Shown here piece by piece: positions 14,050-27,269 of a DNA stretch of 64,000 bases; positions within the stretch are counted from its first letter, which is position 1; every line of letters begins with the position of its first letter. The translations under genes and the position numbers were made by a program. The notes under the pieces were generated by a model. It did no database searches, had not been told where the DNA came from, and saw nothing but the letters and a program-made list of their open reading frames with translations. Source of the DNA: Limnanthes douglasii subsp. nivea (Eukaryota > Streptophyta > Magnoliopsida > Brassicales > Limnanthaceae); contig JAUPFV010000003.1 of assembly GCA_036936605.1 (NCBI GenBank), forward strand, positions 81,824,273-81,888,272. The letters are read 5' to 3'.

Positions 14050-14765
14050 AGTTTGCGACTCATACTGGATATCGTAGTCGTCTAATTCTATTTTATGGTC
14101 GGCCTTCCAGAAATATTTGGATTGTACATTACACTTCTCTAAAAAAAGGATGTTCAGACTATTATTATATAAGCATGAAGGTATGACCTCATCTTTCTGG
14201 CTCTACCACCAATTCTAAGGAAAGTTTGTATAGGTATAAGTACATGGTTTAAACACTTAACAAAGACTGATTTACATTATATATTGATTTTGATTATGTT
14301 TATTCCTCATTTATAAGAATGAAACTTACTCACACTTAACAAAGAGGTATTTATACCTCACGATATCAAACTATTGTGTAATTGTTAATTAGAATCTTAA
14401 ACGTCAATTTCCAATTTAGTATTCTTGTGATTTATATTGGATATCATAGTCGTGTAATTCTATTTACCATGTGGTCGGCCTTTCAGAAATATATGGATAA
14501 TACATTACACTTCTCGAATTAAATGATGTTCAGACTATTATTATATGAGCGGTATGACCTTATCTTTCTGGCTCTACCACCAATTCTAAGGAAAGTTTGT
14601 ATAGGTATAAGTACATGATTTCAACACTTAACAAAGACTGATTTACATTGTATATTGGTTTTGATTATGTTCATTCCTCTTTTATTAGAATGATGCTTAC
14701 TCACACTTAACAAAGATGTATTTATACCTCACGATCTTAGACTATTGTGTAATTGTTAATTAAAA
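14050..14765. repeat. Tandem duplication, unit about 371 bp
   Basis: Copy 1 (about 14050-14400) and copy 2 (about 14422-14765) align over their whole length with scattered substitutions and small indels. Examples are GGATATCGTAGTCG at 14067 against GGATATCATAGTCG at 14439, and CTATTGTGTAATTGTTAATT at 14371 and 14742. The spacing is 371-372 bp. It lies inside the gypsy relic, is not bounded by TG..CA, and is therefore not an LTR pair. Confidence 0.85.
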
Positions 14766-14849
14766 GCTTATTCGAACGTTAGGTTTCAATTGAGTCTTCT
14801 CGTGCCTCTCAATGCTTAAAATAAAGGCTTATCATTTGTACTATTATAT

Positions 14850-14980
14850 ATGTTAGCCGAGCTTCATGTATCTAGCATCAATATTCTAACTTCTACTCCA
14901 GCCAACGTCAGTGTGATTAATATGATGTCTGGTGTTGCTAATCCTCTCAAATTATCATTTGATAATACTAGCACTTGGTA
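14850..14980 (-). pseudogene. Gypsy aspartic protease fragment with a stop in the active site
   Basis: The minus strand reads PDIILITLTLAGVEVRILML followed by DT*SSANI. This matches the plant gypsy protease pattern (hydrophobic strand, then RxLVDTGSSADIL). The glycine codon of the catalytic DTG has become TGA. The fragment lies between gag and integrase, as expected. Confidence 0.65.
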
Positions 14981-15199
14981 TGGGTTTCAGTATAGGCGCA
15001 CTAATATTTGACCTTGTTAGTGTACTTCTAAATATCCAATAAACCTATTTTTTGAGTTTTTGGTGATCGTTGAAATACATTTTATCTAGAAATGACACAA
15101 ACAATTTGCTTATTTGGATCGTAATCTAAATATTTTTGTTTTTCCATCTAAAAAGGTGTATCATTGTCTAGGGATCTCGACTATTTGGCCTTTTCTTGC

Positions 15200-16060
15200 G
15201 CATATCATTCAACGCTGGTTGGTCTCTGTCAACTACAACACTTCTTGGCTCGTTCATATTCTTCTTTTTTATCAACTCCGAGAGTTTTCCATCATCAATC
15301 ATGTTTTGGACTTAGTATTATAGAGTTCAACAATCTTTTGTGCAGTGTCTAATATCACCATAGAATTTACAATATTTTCTATTGTCCATGTGTTCTATGA
15401 CTTTGTAGATTTTATACTCTTTAGTATATGAGCATATTTTTAGTTCTCTCATATCTCGCCTCCAATATTTTAATTAATTCCATGAATGACCTTTTGGTGG
15501 TCTGGCCTTTGGTTACCATTGTAATTATTATTATTGTTGTTTTTGTATCTCCCTCGGGAACGTTGAATTTGGTTATAGTGTTTTGTCCAAGATGAACCCT
15601 TATTATTTTCATTCCTAGAAGCTTTTGTATGTGGTTTAAAGTTGAGTTGCACTAATATGAATGATTAATTATTTTATGCTAATAGATGGTTGCGTGGATA
15701 TGCAATTAAAGTTTTCGTATCTCCATCGAGACTTATTAATTTAATTTTTTCCAGTTTTATGTGGTGCTTAACTTTGAGCCAACATATATTTTAAATCGAT
15801 AACCTTATTTTTTTTATGATGATGTTTGATAAGGGCCTATACAATATTCCTTACTTGTATGATGCAACTTCCACCAAGTCACGATAGTCTTGCAAGTCAC
15901 TATTGGTATGAAAAAACCTATGAGTGTACTCTTTTAAAATCTTCTCATGTCTCTGTTTGTAGTGGATGATATGATAACCATCTCATTTTATTGATTTAGT
16001 GCCGATAAAGTGGTTCTTAAAGGTCATGCACAATATCTTGAAACTTGTAACGTAGTCTAT
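15200..16060 (-). pseudogene. Gypsy gag fragment: capsid core and zinc-knuckle-like motif
   Basis: On the minus strand, about 16060-15830 reads as a retrotransposon gag core (TSFKILCMTFKNHFIG, then EKILKEYTHRF, like ESLRSFITRF of plant gypsy gag). Further on (about 15650-15500) is an R/N-rich stretch. The motif KYCKFYGDIRHCTKDC at about 15332-15390 is followed by DDGKLSELIKKK, which matches the gypsy knuckle (YCRFHRDHGHDTxEC, then LIxQGKLxxF). Stops and frame changes make it a pseudogene. Confidence 0.7.
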
Positions 16061-17000
16061 CAGAAAGTTGTTGAACAATACCAAAGAATATTCCCTTAAG
16101 GGTATGATAAGTTATCATAAACTTCATATTTGCATCCAATTCGTACCTTAACATATTTCTCTTGAACTGTTAAACACAATGACAAAGTCCTCTTTGCTAG
16201 AACTTATCAATCCTGTGGTTGTTGAAGCTCAACGACAGATCTCCTCACAAGATCGAGTGATAATGGGACTCTTCATGTAAATATCATCATTATCAATAGA
16301 AGTCCTTAATTTATTCATATTTACATACCCCATAAATATAAACGCCCGTTATTATCATATTAGTTGATGCAAATGTACTAATTTTGTTCATAAATGTAGA
16401 TTGATGTACATTAGAGCGATGGCATGTGCTAATGTAATATTCTAAGAATTCGGTTAAGTTGAATGATATGTGAGTGAAGGGTTCCACTTGACCATGTATA
16501 TTGGGGGGAAGGGGGACATGTACTGGTTGTTTGCATCTACTGTTGCTGAAGCCTGAGCATATATTTTGAAATAGTTAGGTAGGCTGCTGGTACAACTGTG
16601 TAATTATGTTAGAATGTGAGCTGACTCACACGTCTCTATATTATCGTCGATAATTTGGACAAATCCATGGCTGAGCCGTTGGACCATGTTAAATGTTTTG
16701 TTAAAGAACCACTGGGGCCTGCTGGTGACTCAGATGAACTCTTAGTTGAGGTATTATAACTTGCTGGTGATTCGGCTGAGCCTCCATCTGGGCTGTTGGG
16801 ACTTGTTAATAAAAGTGATTCATGCTAGGTTGGAGCAGGATAACCTATTGTTTGTTCTGCCAGAGCAATAAATCAGCTGTTGGGACTGTATTATCACAAA
16901 TATTGCCATCTTAGGAAAGCTGGTTCTTCTGGTTATAATCTTCTCTCCTCCTGTCATGTATGCCCTTGAATGTTGGGGTGCTGTTTATCATTATTTTATT

Positions 17001-17015
17001 CCAGCAATGGCGCCA
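17001..17015 (-). promoter_or_regulatory. Primer-binding site, tRNA-Asp type
   Basis: The plus strand CCAGCAATGGCGCCA is the complement of TGGCGCCATTGCTGG. That differs by two transitions from TGGCGCCGTTGCCGG, the site complementary to the 3' end of plant tRNA-Asp. It sits upstream (minus sense) of the gag fragment. Confidence 0.75.
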
Positions 17016-18441
17016 ACACTTCTTGCTTTTACTAAAGGATTCCTGATATGAGTTATCATAAACAATGTATGTCTTCTTATGAAGGGATATTACATCACTT
17101 TGTAACATATTTGAGTTAGTCTTTTATCATAATATTGGTCGCATCATCTTTTTCTTCAATATCATCTTCCCTAACGTTGGTTCCTATATCTCACTCTTGA
17201 AAGAGGAGACGTGAAAATATTTATTGCATAATTTTATAACTGTTAGCTTGCTCCTCCCCCAGTTTCTTAGCCAACTGCTGGAAATCTGCTAGTTAACAGT
17301 CGTAGCAGTGTTAGGTGGATCTTGCTCGTAATTTTATTCGTAAGTAGCCTCAGTGTCAATGGATGAAGTATTATTTTATTATGAATTCACCATGATCTTT
17401 ACTTAATATTAGTTTTCCATGGTTTATGGATGAAAAATTTCTTAGGTACCAATCAATTCCCACATATGACGCTAATTAGGTGAGCATACATTCGCTTAGG
17501 TAAATCCGTATGAAAATCCAAAACATAGAATGAACAAAAAAATATAACCTCCAAATAAAAATAATAATAGCTAAGAATTCAATCATTTATTCATTGAAGT
17601 AACTCATATATATAAAAGGTTGCAAGATATCTCATATAATATATAAAAATCTTATGATCGACCAACTATGCTTTGAAATGTTAATGAACAAACTGAATGG
17701 ACCTTAAACTATTACTGTTATGTTTTTCTTACTATAACTCATAAGTTAGGCTTAACATAAAACTTAATATTGTTAAAGTTAATTATAAAAACTAAAATAT
17801 TCATAAAATTGTTAAAATATAATGTTAAAACGGTTAAACCTTAACATTGGAAAATTGCTCATTGTAAACTACAGGTGAACATAAGTTTAGTATTTTTAAA
17901 ATATAAAAGTACTCCTTAAAAGATATTAAAAACATGGTATTAGAACGATTAAACTACTAAAACTCACAAGCACATATGTTTATCAATACTTAATTTATTA
18001 TTATGATTTCATTTAGATAAAAAAAATTCCCAGATTATCATACTAATAACATTATTCATTTTTGATTTTTCCTACTGTTAGAATTATTTGGTCTCAATAC
18101 GATAATATCTCTCAGATTTGACCAACTATTGAATTTTATCTCACCTAATATATAACATTGATCTATTTAATTACAATTATATCATTAATGAAAAAAAAAA
18201 CTAAACATATCGACTAACAAAATTTAAAAAATAGGCTGAGACACACGTGTTGATGCGTGTTTTGAATCGGATTTGTCAACAACCAAACACAAGTGTACAC
18301 TTTAAGTAATACATATAGAGCGTATGATTTATTATTTAATGCGTACATCTCGAAGCGAACACTTTGAGTTATTAAATATGTATGTGTTAATAACATTAAT
18401 GAATACTGTTTTTTATAACACCCCCGCTTTTCCGGTTGTCA
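17016..18441. other. AT-rich spacer, possible gypsy 5' LTR, no gene
   Basis: The 5' LTR of the minus-strand gypsy relic should begin right after the primer site, but I could not define its ends or find a second copy. From 17.5 kb on it is AT-rich with no coding signal. Confidence 0.45.
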
Positions 18442-18779
18442 ATCTGTTGTAAAAAATAGCATTTTTGCACGACTAGCTGTTTTGACCCATTTAATGAAAA
18501 GCGGCTCTATTGTTATAGTGGGATTGCAACAGACCCATTATGTCGTTGAGTAACTTACTCAGTTGAGACGGGCTTGCAACGGTATTGTTTTAATGTTTTT
18601 TAATAATTAATCAACAATTTGGGTTGGATTTTTGTCGCATGGGCCGTTACAATATTTAGCCCGGTAAATGAAATTTTCAACTGCGCCCAATATTTACCAA
18701 AACTTATCCCGCCTATTTTTTACCCACCTAATTTAACCCAATTATTTAAACCCTCGCCTTAAATTTAACCACTTGACCC

Positions 18780-18872
18780 TTGACTCTTTGTCTTCCCTCT
18801 CTCTCATCTATCGATTTTCCTCTGCCCTTTCTTTCATCTATTGATTTTCCTCTACCCTCTCTCTCTTATCCT
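18780..18872. repeat. Pyrimidine-rich leader with a duplicated 30 bp unit
   Basis: TCATCTATCGATTTTCCTCT and TCATCTATTGATTTTCCTCT follow each other inside a CT-rich tract within the 5' part of the CACTA element. Such tracts are common in plant 5' leaders, and this may be the promoter/leader of the first transposon gene. Confidence 0.6.
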
Positions 18873-19789
18873 CACTTTTCCAGCGAACCTTAGTTAACTA
18901 TGCCCTCTCTCATTATCGAAACCCTACGGACCTCTTTCTCCTTCTTTTGGAAACCCTAATCCCGTCTCTGGCCTCTCTCATCTCTCGCTAGTTGTCCTAA
19001 CAGTCATTCAAAGGTATGATTTCTTGCTTTTTATTGTTAATTAAGTTCGATTTCTGCCCAATCCCTTTGTTTTTTCTATAATCTTCTCTATAAACCAGTG
19101 TACAGTCTTAGCATAAGTTTTAATTTTGTTTTATATTAGTATTTGTTTTGTTCGATTCGATATGTATGTTGTCTTTCAATTTACAGTGGTTTATTGTTTG
19201 TTAATAGATTGGTGTCGTATGTTATTAACACTTAACTTGTCTCTTGCAGGAAGGTGGGTTGCATCAATGTGTTGATTAGAATTGACAACGGGTAATGACT
19301 TTCTAACAGAAGACCTGTATTTTCTAGTGTGTTTTTTTTTAATTTTATTTACTACAGTTGGTTGATTAGAGTCTTGTTCATTGTCTATTCGCAAAAGAAG
19401 AAGTCTGCTTTAAAGGAAGTGTACCGTTTGTTGATTAGAGGTAATATTTTTATATGAGTTATCGTGTTAAGCTTCATATATACGGTAATGGTGAGTGTAT
19501 TAGGTTTTCTTTTAGTTTATACTTGTTTATTGTTTGTTAATATATTGTTTTTGTTGCTTGTTAACACTATGATTGTCTGTTGTAGGAACGTGGGTTGCAA
19601 CAAGGTTGTAAGGAAGCAAACGATCTATCATTAACAAGTATTGACTGTCTTAACCTGTTAGTTTAAGTATTTTACTTCACTTATGTTCTAAATGTGACTC
19701 TATTGTGTTAGTACTCTATTTGAGTCCATATTTATAGTTATAAATCTGACATGGATATTGTATTGTGTTTATGTTGTGATTGATTGATT

Positions 19790-20010
19790 TGGTGAGTATG
19801 TATTGTGTTAGTGATTCAGAGAGTATGTGTTAATATTGTGTTTGTGATTCCGTAAGTTTGTGTACTCATGTATTGTGTTAATGTTGTGAGTCAGTGATTT
19901 AGTGATTATATGTTGTGTCAGGGATTTAGTGAGTATGTGTTCTTATGGTGTTTGCGATTCAGTAAGTTTGTGTTAACACTCATGTATTGTATTGATGTTT
20001 TGAGTCACTG
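19790..20010. repeat. Degenerate direct repeats upstream of the first CACTA gene
   Basis: Motifs such as GTGATTCAGAGAGTATGTGTT, GATTCAGTAAGTTTGTGTTA and CATGTATTGTGTTAATGTTG recur two to four times in the probable intron/leader. The period is roughly 110-120 bp, with many changes. Confidence 0.5.
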
Positions 20011-20258
20011 ATGTAGTATGTATGAATATCATGTTGTAGATCATATATATGGTTTGATGTTCAGTTTGTAGTTGTGTTTAGGCTGATGTAGGCTGTTTGT
20101 ACATGTCTTATAATTTAACTACAACAGTTTAAGTATAAAAAATACTATTTTTTATGAGAATGAGTTCATATGGTGGGAAGTCATTTATGCTTGTTGTTGT
20201 TATTGTGTTTAATGTTTGAAATATGTTTATTGAATGATTTTAATTGTTTTTGGAAGGT

Positions 20259-22683
20259 ATGGCTGGTAAGAAGAAAAACCTCAACGGCAAACAAGTCATG
20301 TTAGATAAGTCGAAGAAGTTACCGTTGGTTCTGGTGCCTCAAATTCGCAATCGTTCCCTCAAACTCTGTGATGAAAAATTCTCTCAACCCTCAGCTAGAA
20401 AGCCTTTGTCAGGAAATGTAGCTATTGTTTGTCTCCAAACAAGACCGAATATCTACCTGAAACAAATTCCCATCCCTCTTGTCCAAACTGAGGATGTTTC
20501 TGCATGTGGGACCTGTCTTATCAATTCTCCAGAAATAGAGTCTCGTGACTCTCCACTGATTCCCAGCCTATCTGAACCAAGCATATCTCACCAACCTCCT
20601 TCTCAAAGTATTGTTGAGGACTACGAATCTGAACAGAGTTCAAAAGAGGAGCATGAAGATGCCGATGAAGAGGAAGATGAGGTGGAAGATGTTGATGAAG
20701 GGGGAGAGGAATGGGAATATGATGATGAGGAGGCCGACGAGAAAATGGAAATGGAGCAAGGGGAGGGTGGCACCAATCAAGAGGAAGTTGAACAAGAGGA
20801 TGCTGGTTATGTTCAAGAGGAAGCTAGCAGACTAGACATTGGTGTTGATCAAGAGGGAGTGTCGAAGCATTGGAAATGTCGTGAGTATGCTCTACCTAAA
20901 CCAAAGCTCAGTCTGGACCGTAAACACGTCATGATCTACGAGAATATGTAAGTTTCTTAGTAATGTACAACTATATTTTTTTATTTAACTATTATTAATT
21001 TTTTGGTAAACTATTTTTTTTCGTATTAGACTGAGGCCAGATGATATTCCTCGTTGGTTTACGCCTGAAATAAGGATTCAGATTACAAGCTTCTGGGAGA
21101 ATTTTGAGAGGACACCCCTAGTTTTAGGGCTGACATGTGGAAGGCATTCAACGTACTAATCGTATTATTATTTATCCATGTATTATTTGTGGAATTGCAT
21201 AATGATTTGTTTTTATTTTGTTTGTGGCAATGTTACACTGTACAAGATAGAAATCATGATGTTATCCACAGGATGTTCTTGGAACAAGTAAATAGTTGTT
21301 ACAAGAATTTTGTGGCTAGAATAAAAAGAAGTGCCTTGAGGAGAGCCAACATGCAGCGTCCATCAGCTGAGCTGATCAATGTCCAACGAACCCTTCTTAA
21401 CGAATAAACCAAGATTATGGAAGTCATGGGTTGATTTATGGTTTAGTCCTAAATAGATGAAGCTGTCGGAAACAAACTCGAGAAATTGCAAAGCTCATCA
21501 TGGTGGGGCAGGGACTCATGCTGGTGGATCAAGGAGCCATTCCCGATCAGTTAGTCAACATGTGAGTGTTTTTAATTACTTTGAATTTAAGCTGAGTTTC
21601 TGTTTTTAATATATTCATTGTTACCCTCTGGTGCAGTTTGAGGAAACCGAAGAAATGTTGTCGGTGGGAAAATGCCCGAGGTTTACATACGAAAAGAAGG
21701 ATGGTCAGGGCAATGCTACGTCGGAATTTGTGAACCCCTTGTCTTTTAAAATCATGGTATTTTTTTGGGTTAAATCAGTTTCCTAAAATATTATATGTAT
21801 ATGTACGTAGTATCTTGTATATTTAGGTTTAGTTGATCATTGTGTATACATGTTGCATTGTAGGATTAGTAATTGTATGCAAGTTCTTTTGGGTTCTAAA
21901 AGACAGTGTCTATATAGACCCATAGTAGGATTACTGATTGTTTATGTGCATGGCATTTTGAATGACATTGTCTACATATGTTGCATAGTAGGATTACTAT
22001 TTGTTTTTGTTTCCTTGCCATTGTCGAACGATAATTTCTATATATGTTTTACAGTATGATTAGTGTTTCAAATCTCGTGTTGCGAGCGTTGGTTTTATAT
22101 ATTTGCTTGTGGTTATTGCCTTATTTGTACAATGTGATTGTCTTAGTTTAACTACTCTTTTGACCTTGTCAATGTACTTCATATAGTTATATGTTTTAAT
22201 TGTTCCATGCATAACTAATAAAGGTCTTTAATTGTGTTCAAACAATTATAGAAAGAGTGAAAAGAAGCGGTCAGGTCAAAATGGTGACGACGCTGACCCA
22301 GAATCTGTTGATGATCCAAACCTGTTATTGTCTCTTCCAACTTTGAAATTGAGAAAGAAAAAAGAGCATTTAATTGGAACAGGACTAGCCAAGAATTCTT
22401 ATAACATTGTTGGGGGAGTTCATCACAAGGATCAATATCTTCTGTCTTGGGTAGTGAGGAAGCCAAAAAATTGGTGGAGAAGAATGAGTAGATGTCTGAG
22501 AGGATGGTGATGCTTGAGAAAGCTATCAAAGTTCTCGTTGTACATTCTAAATGTGATGTTGCGGAGAATATTATGTCGGGTGACGTGAATTGGTTCGGCA
22601 ATGAGAATGATAATAATACAAGTGTTGGTGATGGCAGCAGAGATTGTAGTAGTGATGGTACTAGAGGTTCTTCTCTAACTTGA
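20259..22683 (+). pseudogene. Transposase_24-like (plant Ptta/En/Spm) ORF of the CACTA element
   Basis: The start chosen is the ATG at 20259 (MAGKKKN). Exon 1 runs to 20947 before GTAAGT and joins after TTAG to an exon at 21030 (frame ...NILRPDDIPRWFTP). The first exon encodes a basic N-terminus and a strongly acidic E/D-rich segment (about residues 120-185). Later pieces at 21.26-21.40 kb (MFLEQVNSCYKNF), 21.47-21.57 kb (HHGGAGTHAGGSRSH), 21.64-21.76 kb (EETEEMLSVGKCPRFTYEKK) and 22.25-22.68 kb resemble plant Transposase_24 proteins: a tHxxGS-like block, then a K..F.E.H-like block, then a short coiled-coil tail. Frame changes and a stop at 22509 indicate decay. The role is inferred as accessory, DNA-binding transposon protein. 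Confidence 0.55.
21830..22060. repeat. Degenerate 70 bp direct repeats in a probable intron
   Basis: ATGTTGCAT(A/T)GTAGGATTA and related strings recur about three times with intervening CATTGTCTAYATATG-like pieces, between coding segments of the Transposase_24-like gene. Confidence 0.5.
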
Positions 22684-22699
22684 TTAGTTGTTTTATCTT

Positions 22700-23676
22700 G
22701 GATGTGGTAATTATACATTTTCAGCTATTGTTTTGTGTGATATACTGGGGTTTGAGTGTATATTTTACACCAATTTGTTTATTGTGTACTTTGAAGACCT
22801 GCTTTATGTTGATTATAACTTAATGTACATATGTAATGTTTTATCAAAATTTTCTTGTTTTTGTGGTTGTATTTGAATTATTTAAATTAATATAATAGTT
22901 TATGATCTACCATAACTAAATTTCCCCAAATAAAACTTGGGGTTAATATAATTTAGTGATTTAACAATTTTAATTAATTTGGTTTGAATAATCTGTTTAC
23001 AAAATCGATTCTAGGTATCACTGGATTTCTATGTACAAATTGTACATAGTTATAATTAGTAGTTAATAATAACACTACATTTTCGTTCCATAGACTTAAT
23101 TACAAGTTAAATTTTAGTAGATAATGTAAATTAAGTCTATATACCATAATGTAAGTCGAAAAAATTTGATAATGTAAATTAAAAAACAAGTGGTGATAAT
23201 AATTATAACGTAAGGGCTAATACTAGTCGGAATTAACTACCTGAAATCCCAAAACCAAACGTACAAGCCTCAACGCATAACCAATATTGACTATAGAACT
23301 GATAGCATAACCCAATTGACTCTAAAGCTGAAACTATCGCAAATAATCAATCCATCCTCTTCACATAGCAAAAATAAAGTCCATCATCTTCACCTTAGCT
23401 TTACGTAACCATATCCAGAGCTTCAATCAGTAGGTGAGTCTCTGTACTTCCCAATCTTTTTTTTATTTTGATCGTTGGTTGCTGCTATAACGGCTATGAG
23501 ATCGGATTGCTACTATAATTCTAAGATTCCTAAGTAATTATAAGATTCCTGAAGTAAATACAGTTACCTATATATATTGTGTTAGGTTAATTTATTTATT
23601 TTGTCTCTATTCGAATCTAGTACGACTATCCTAGCTAGTGTCTTGCATTTTTTTCCGAATCACAGGTCCTTGCCAT
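22700..23676. other. Spacer between the two CACTA genes
   Basis: AT-rich DNA without coding signal. A CAG acceptor at about 23665 precedes the ATG used for the TNP2 gene, so part of this is probably the promoter, leader and first intron of that gene. Confidence 0.5.
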
Positions 23677-26600
23677 ATGCCTACTGATATTCCAACTGCT
23701 CGTAACTGGATGTATCGTCGTTTAGATGTTACTAGGAGTGTTATTGAAAATGAATTCTTTGATGGTGTCGATGACTTCATTTTACGAGCTCAGATGCACA
23801 CAATTTCAGTAGGAGAGAGTAGTTTGATATTGTATCCAAGCTTTTACGTGATGCTGATGAAACAGTTTACGAAGGTTGCACTACAATGTCTAAGTTACCG
23901 CTGGTGTCCAAATTTATCAACTTGAAAGCCGAGTCAAGGATTTCCAAGCAGAACCACGAGCGATATGTGTCTATTATGAGATGACTAACACCAGACAGAG
24001 ATAACAGAATTCCTTCGACATATTGGCAAGCAAATAAGTTGTTGATGCCTCTCCTTCTGCCTCACCAAAAAATAGATGCATGTGTTGACAACTGTATGCT
24101 ATTTTATAGAGATGCGGCCAACCTCGTGTGTTGTTTACAATACGGTAAGTCACGTTACAAAGTAGAATCTAATACAAGGAAATGTGTAGCTCAAAAGGTG
24201 CTAAATTACTTTCCCATTGGACCTAAACTGCAAAGGCTGTATATGTCGGGAAAGACTGCTAAGAATATGACATGACACTATCGTAATCCATCTGTTAACG
24301 GATTCATAACACACCCAAGCCATGGTGGGGCGTGGAAGCATTTTGATAATTATCATCCAAAGTTTGCATCAGAACCACATAATGTGAGAGTTGACTTTTG
24401 TACTGATAGATTCAATCTATTTGATAAGTTTGCAAGGAATTACTCTTGTTGGTCAGTGATAGTGTGCATCTACAATCTGCCACCTGGTTTATGCATGAAG
24501 GATCCTTACATTTTTATAGCACTTATAATACCTGGTCCTCGTAGTCCAGGAAGAGATCTTAATGTGTTCATGCGGCCATTAGTCGACGAGCTTAAACACC
24601 TATGAGATGATGGTGTTGTGACGTACGATGCTGAACAACGGGTCAATTTTACGATGCAAGTAGCGCCAATGTGGATGATCAATGATTTCCCCACTTATGA
24701 CATGTTTTCTGGCTGGAGTACGCATGGTAAATTGGCATGCCCGTATTGTATGACTGAAACAAATACACATTACCTTGCGAGAGGTAAGAAGGTATGTTGG
24801 TTTGATTGTCATCGGAAGTTTCTACGTAAGGACCACCCGAAAGGAAGAATAACGTTGCATTTCTGAAAGGAAAAATGGTTACACATATAGTTGAAAACGA
24901 GCGACTTACCAGGGCAGAGACACTGGATTCTATTCTACTGGCCCCTCTTCCGAATGAATTCCGTGAATCTAATCGCAAGTGCAAGTCATCGAGATATGAT
25001 ACAAAACATCATTGGACAAATTAAAGCATTTTCTGGGAGCTACTTTACTGGAATGACTATCTGATTAGGCACAATATAGACTTGATGCATACCGAGAAAA
25101 ACTATTTGGAGAACATGATGTTTACTATCATAGATGTTAAATCAAAGACTAAGGACAATGCAAAAGCTAAGGAAGATATGAAGTATTTATACTCAAGGAG
25201 CTATTTGAATCTGATCAATGACTCAAGGTTTGGAAAGGTTAAACCAAAGACTAATTATGTACTTAACAAAGAATAACAACAGGATGTACAAACATGACTA
25301 AGAAATTTAAAGCTACCAGACGATTTTACAAACAATCTCTCACGCTGCACAGATGTAGAGGGTTTTGGTGGCTTGAAAATCCATGATTGTCATATCCTTA
25401 TGGAGAAATTATTACTCATTTCCTTCTGTCATTTGTTACCTAATCCAATATGGTAGGCACTAGTTGATTTTTGCTATTTTTTCCGAGACCTCTATTCATC
25501 AACTGTTCGCGTTGAACATTTACTAGTGTTGGAGAAAAATATAGCACAAATAATATGTAAGTTGGAGAAGATATTATCTCCAGTGTTGTTTGATGTAATA
25601 GAGAATCTTTCGATTCATTTGCCATATGAAGCGCTTAATGGTGGACCTTGTCAATATTGGTGGATGTATTATTTTGAATCGTAAGTTTTTTTTATCGATT
25701 TTAGTAAATGTTTACGTTTTTTGGTTACGAACTAATCGACACAAACCTCTGTTTAAACCTGGTTAGGTATCTTAGTAAGCTGAAACTCATGGTGACTCAA
25801 AAAGCATATGTTGAAGGATCTATCGCACAAGCATACATTCTCAAAGAGGTATCATTGTTTTGTGGGATGTATTTATATAAAAATATACAGACAAATCAGT
25901 GAAAACCAATGAGGAATGACGATGGAGGCGAAGTAAAGGCTGACGAACGTTTGTCAATCTTTCGGCACCCCGGCAGACCAAAGAGAGGCAGAAAGAAGTC
26001 TGAATACTTGTCTGAAAGATATTCAAACATGTTACACATATGTCTTGAAGAATACCCCTTTAATTTCCACTATTATCGAGTAAGTTTTTATTGATTAGTC
26101 ACGATATAAAAATTGCAATACTAATGTTTATTTTACAGCTTCTACAATGTAAAGATTCATCAACACAATCCCAATTCTACTGCAGCGGAGCCTTATGAAT
26201 ACTTTGTCGAGATCTTTGGTCCTTGGCTAGAAGAATATGTAATATTCACTCTACTTGTTACTTCTTTTAATCACCATTTGCTTGCTTTCATTTTTTAAGC
26301 ACACATAATATCAAATTCATACGTATATGTTATGATGTTGCTGCTGGTATGAAATCACTTTCTTTGCGGTAGTAATTTTGATTTTGGTTGGACTAGTTTC
26401 ATTTAGCATAAGAGTGAGATTTTATGTAATTTGCCGTAGCTAGATCCCTGCATTATCATCAATTATTTCACCGTTGTTGCAGTAGTATTAGTAGGTTATA
26501 CATTAGCGTTGGTTTCTTGTTTTTTATGAGTGTCATAGGTTGGTACATATATGGATACATTGGACTGTCGTATATCAACATTGGCCAATAATCCCTATTG

Positions 26601-27269
26601 CGAGATTCGTAAGTTCGAGGGATATTACACCAACGGTTACCTCTTCGATACAAAACGTGGAAGAGGGAATAAGACAAACAATAGTGGTGTCATGGTTAAG
26701 GGGACATATGGTGCTGATATGTTAGACTACTATGGACAAATATCAGAAATTTGGGAGGTGTCCTATGGTAGGGTGATGGAATCGATTGTGTTTTTCAAAT
26801 GCGATTGGTTTAGTAACGATATGGAAAACATACAAATTTAAGTTATAAATGGTTTGATAGAAATATGTCGACGAATTCGGAGTCACAACATAATCCATTC
26901 ATATTGGCTGCTCAAGCTCGGCAAGTCTATTATTTAGATTATGTATCGAAAAAAACATCTCATAAAGAATGGGTAGTTGTATGCAAGACAAGGGCCCATA
27001 ATAGAATAGACATGACATATGTTATTGCGATCGACAATGTAAAAGAAGTATTAGTTGCTGAAGAAACACAAGAAGGAGTCTTCCAAGAATCTGAAATGCC
27101 TCAGCCAGTGCCGCTACAACCCGATATAGACCTAAATGATCCTAACGATCTTGTTGATCCCAGAATTTTTGAGATCATTGAAATAAAAGAGTTTAAAGAT
27201 AAGTTTCTTAGTGATGAGGATGGCATAAATAATGTAAGCAGTGGTCAATACGATATCGACTTAGACTAA
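23677..27269 (+). pseudogene. TNP2 (TNPD-type) transposase of the CACTA element
   Basis: It would cut and paste the element by acting on its ends. Blocks appear in family order. The transposase-associated N-terminus contains RNWMYRRLD and EFFDGVDDFI (23.68-23.85 kb). The TNP2 core runs from 24.06 to 25.25 kb with CMLFYRDAANLVCCLQYGKS, the NLPPG..CMK and LIPGPRSPGRDL blocks, NDFPTYDMFSGWSTHGKLAC, and LMHTEKNYLENM. A DUF4218-like part follows at 25.3-25.9 kb (KIHDCHILMEKLL, then EGSIAQAYILKE). A DUF4216-like part is at 26.55-26.84 kb (GYYTNGYLFDTKRG), and the tail at 26.87-27.27 kb reads NPFILAAQARQVYYLD. Several in-frame stops (for example 24273, 24603, 24864) and frameshifts disable it. The C-terminal 134-codon ORF ends at 27269 in acidic residues. 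Confidence 0.85.

Larger units (their letters stand above)
12700..17015 (-). mobile_element. Decayed Ty3/gypsy retrotransposon, minus strand
   Basis: Read on the minus strand, recognisable parts come in the order expected for a gypsy element: a primer-binding site (17001-17015), gag core and CCHC-like knuckle (about 16100-15200), a protease active-site region (about 14980-14850), and an integrase C-terminal segment (12913-12724). The reverse transcriptase region between 14.85 and 12.95 kb is not recognisable and contains a 371 bp tandem duplication. All parts are broken by stops and frameshifts. LTR ends were not resolved, so the limits are approximate; a 5' LTR should lie just above 17016. 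Confidence 0.65.

Noticed and set aside
14050..14765. The 371 bp repeats as LTRs of a small element
   Set aside because: The copies are directly adjacent, lack TG..CA ends, and have no primer site or internal region between them.
15470..15652. Asparagine-rich minus-strand ORF as a copia gag
   Set aside because: Sequence on both sides (gag core, YCKF..H..C knuckle, DTGSS-like protease) fits Ty3/gypsy better, so it was assigned to that relic.
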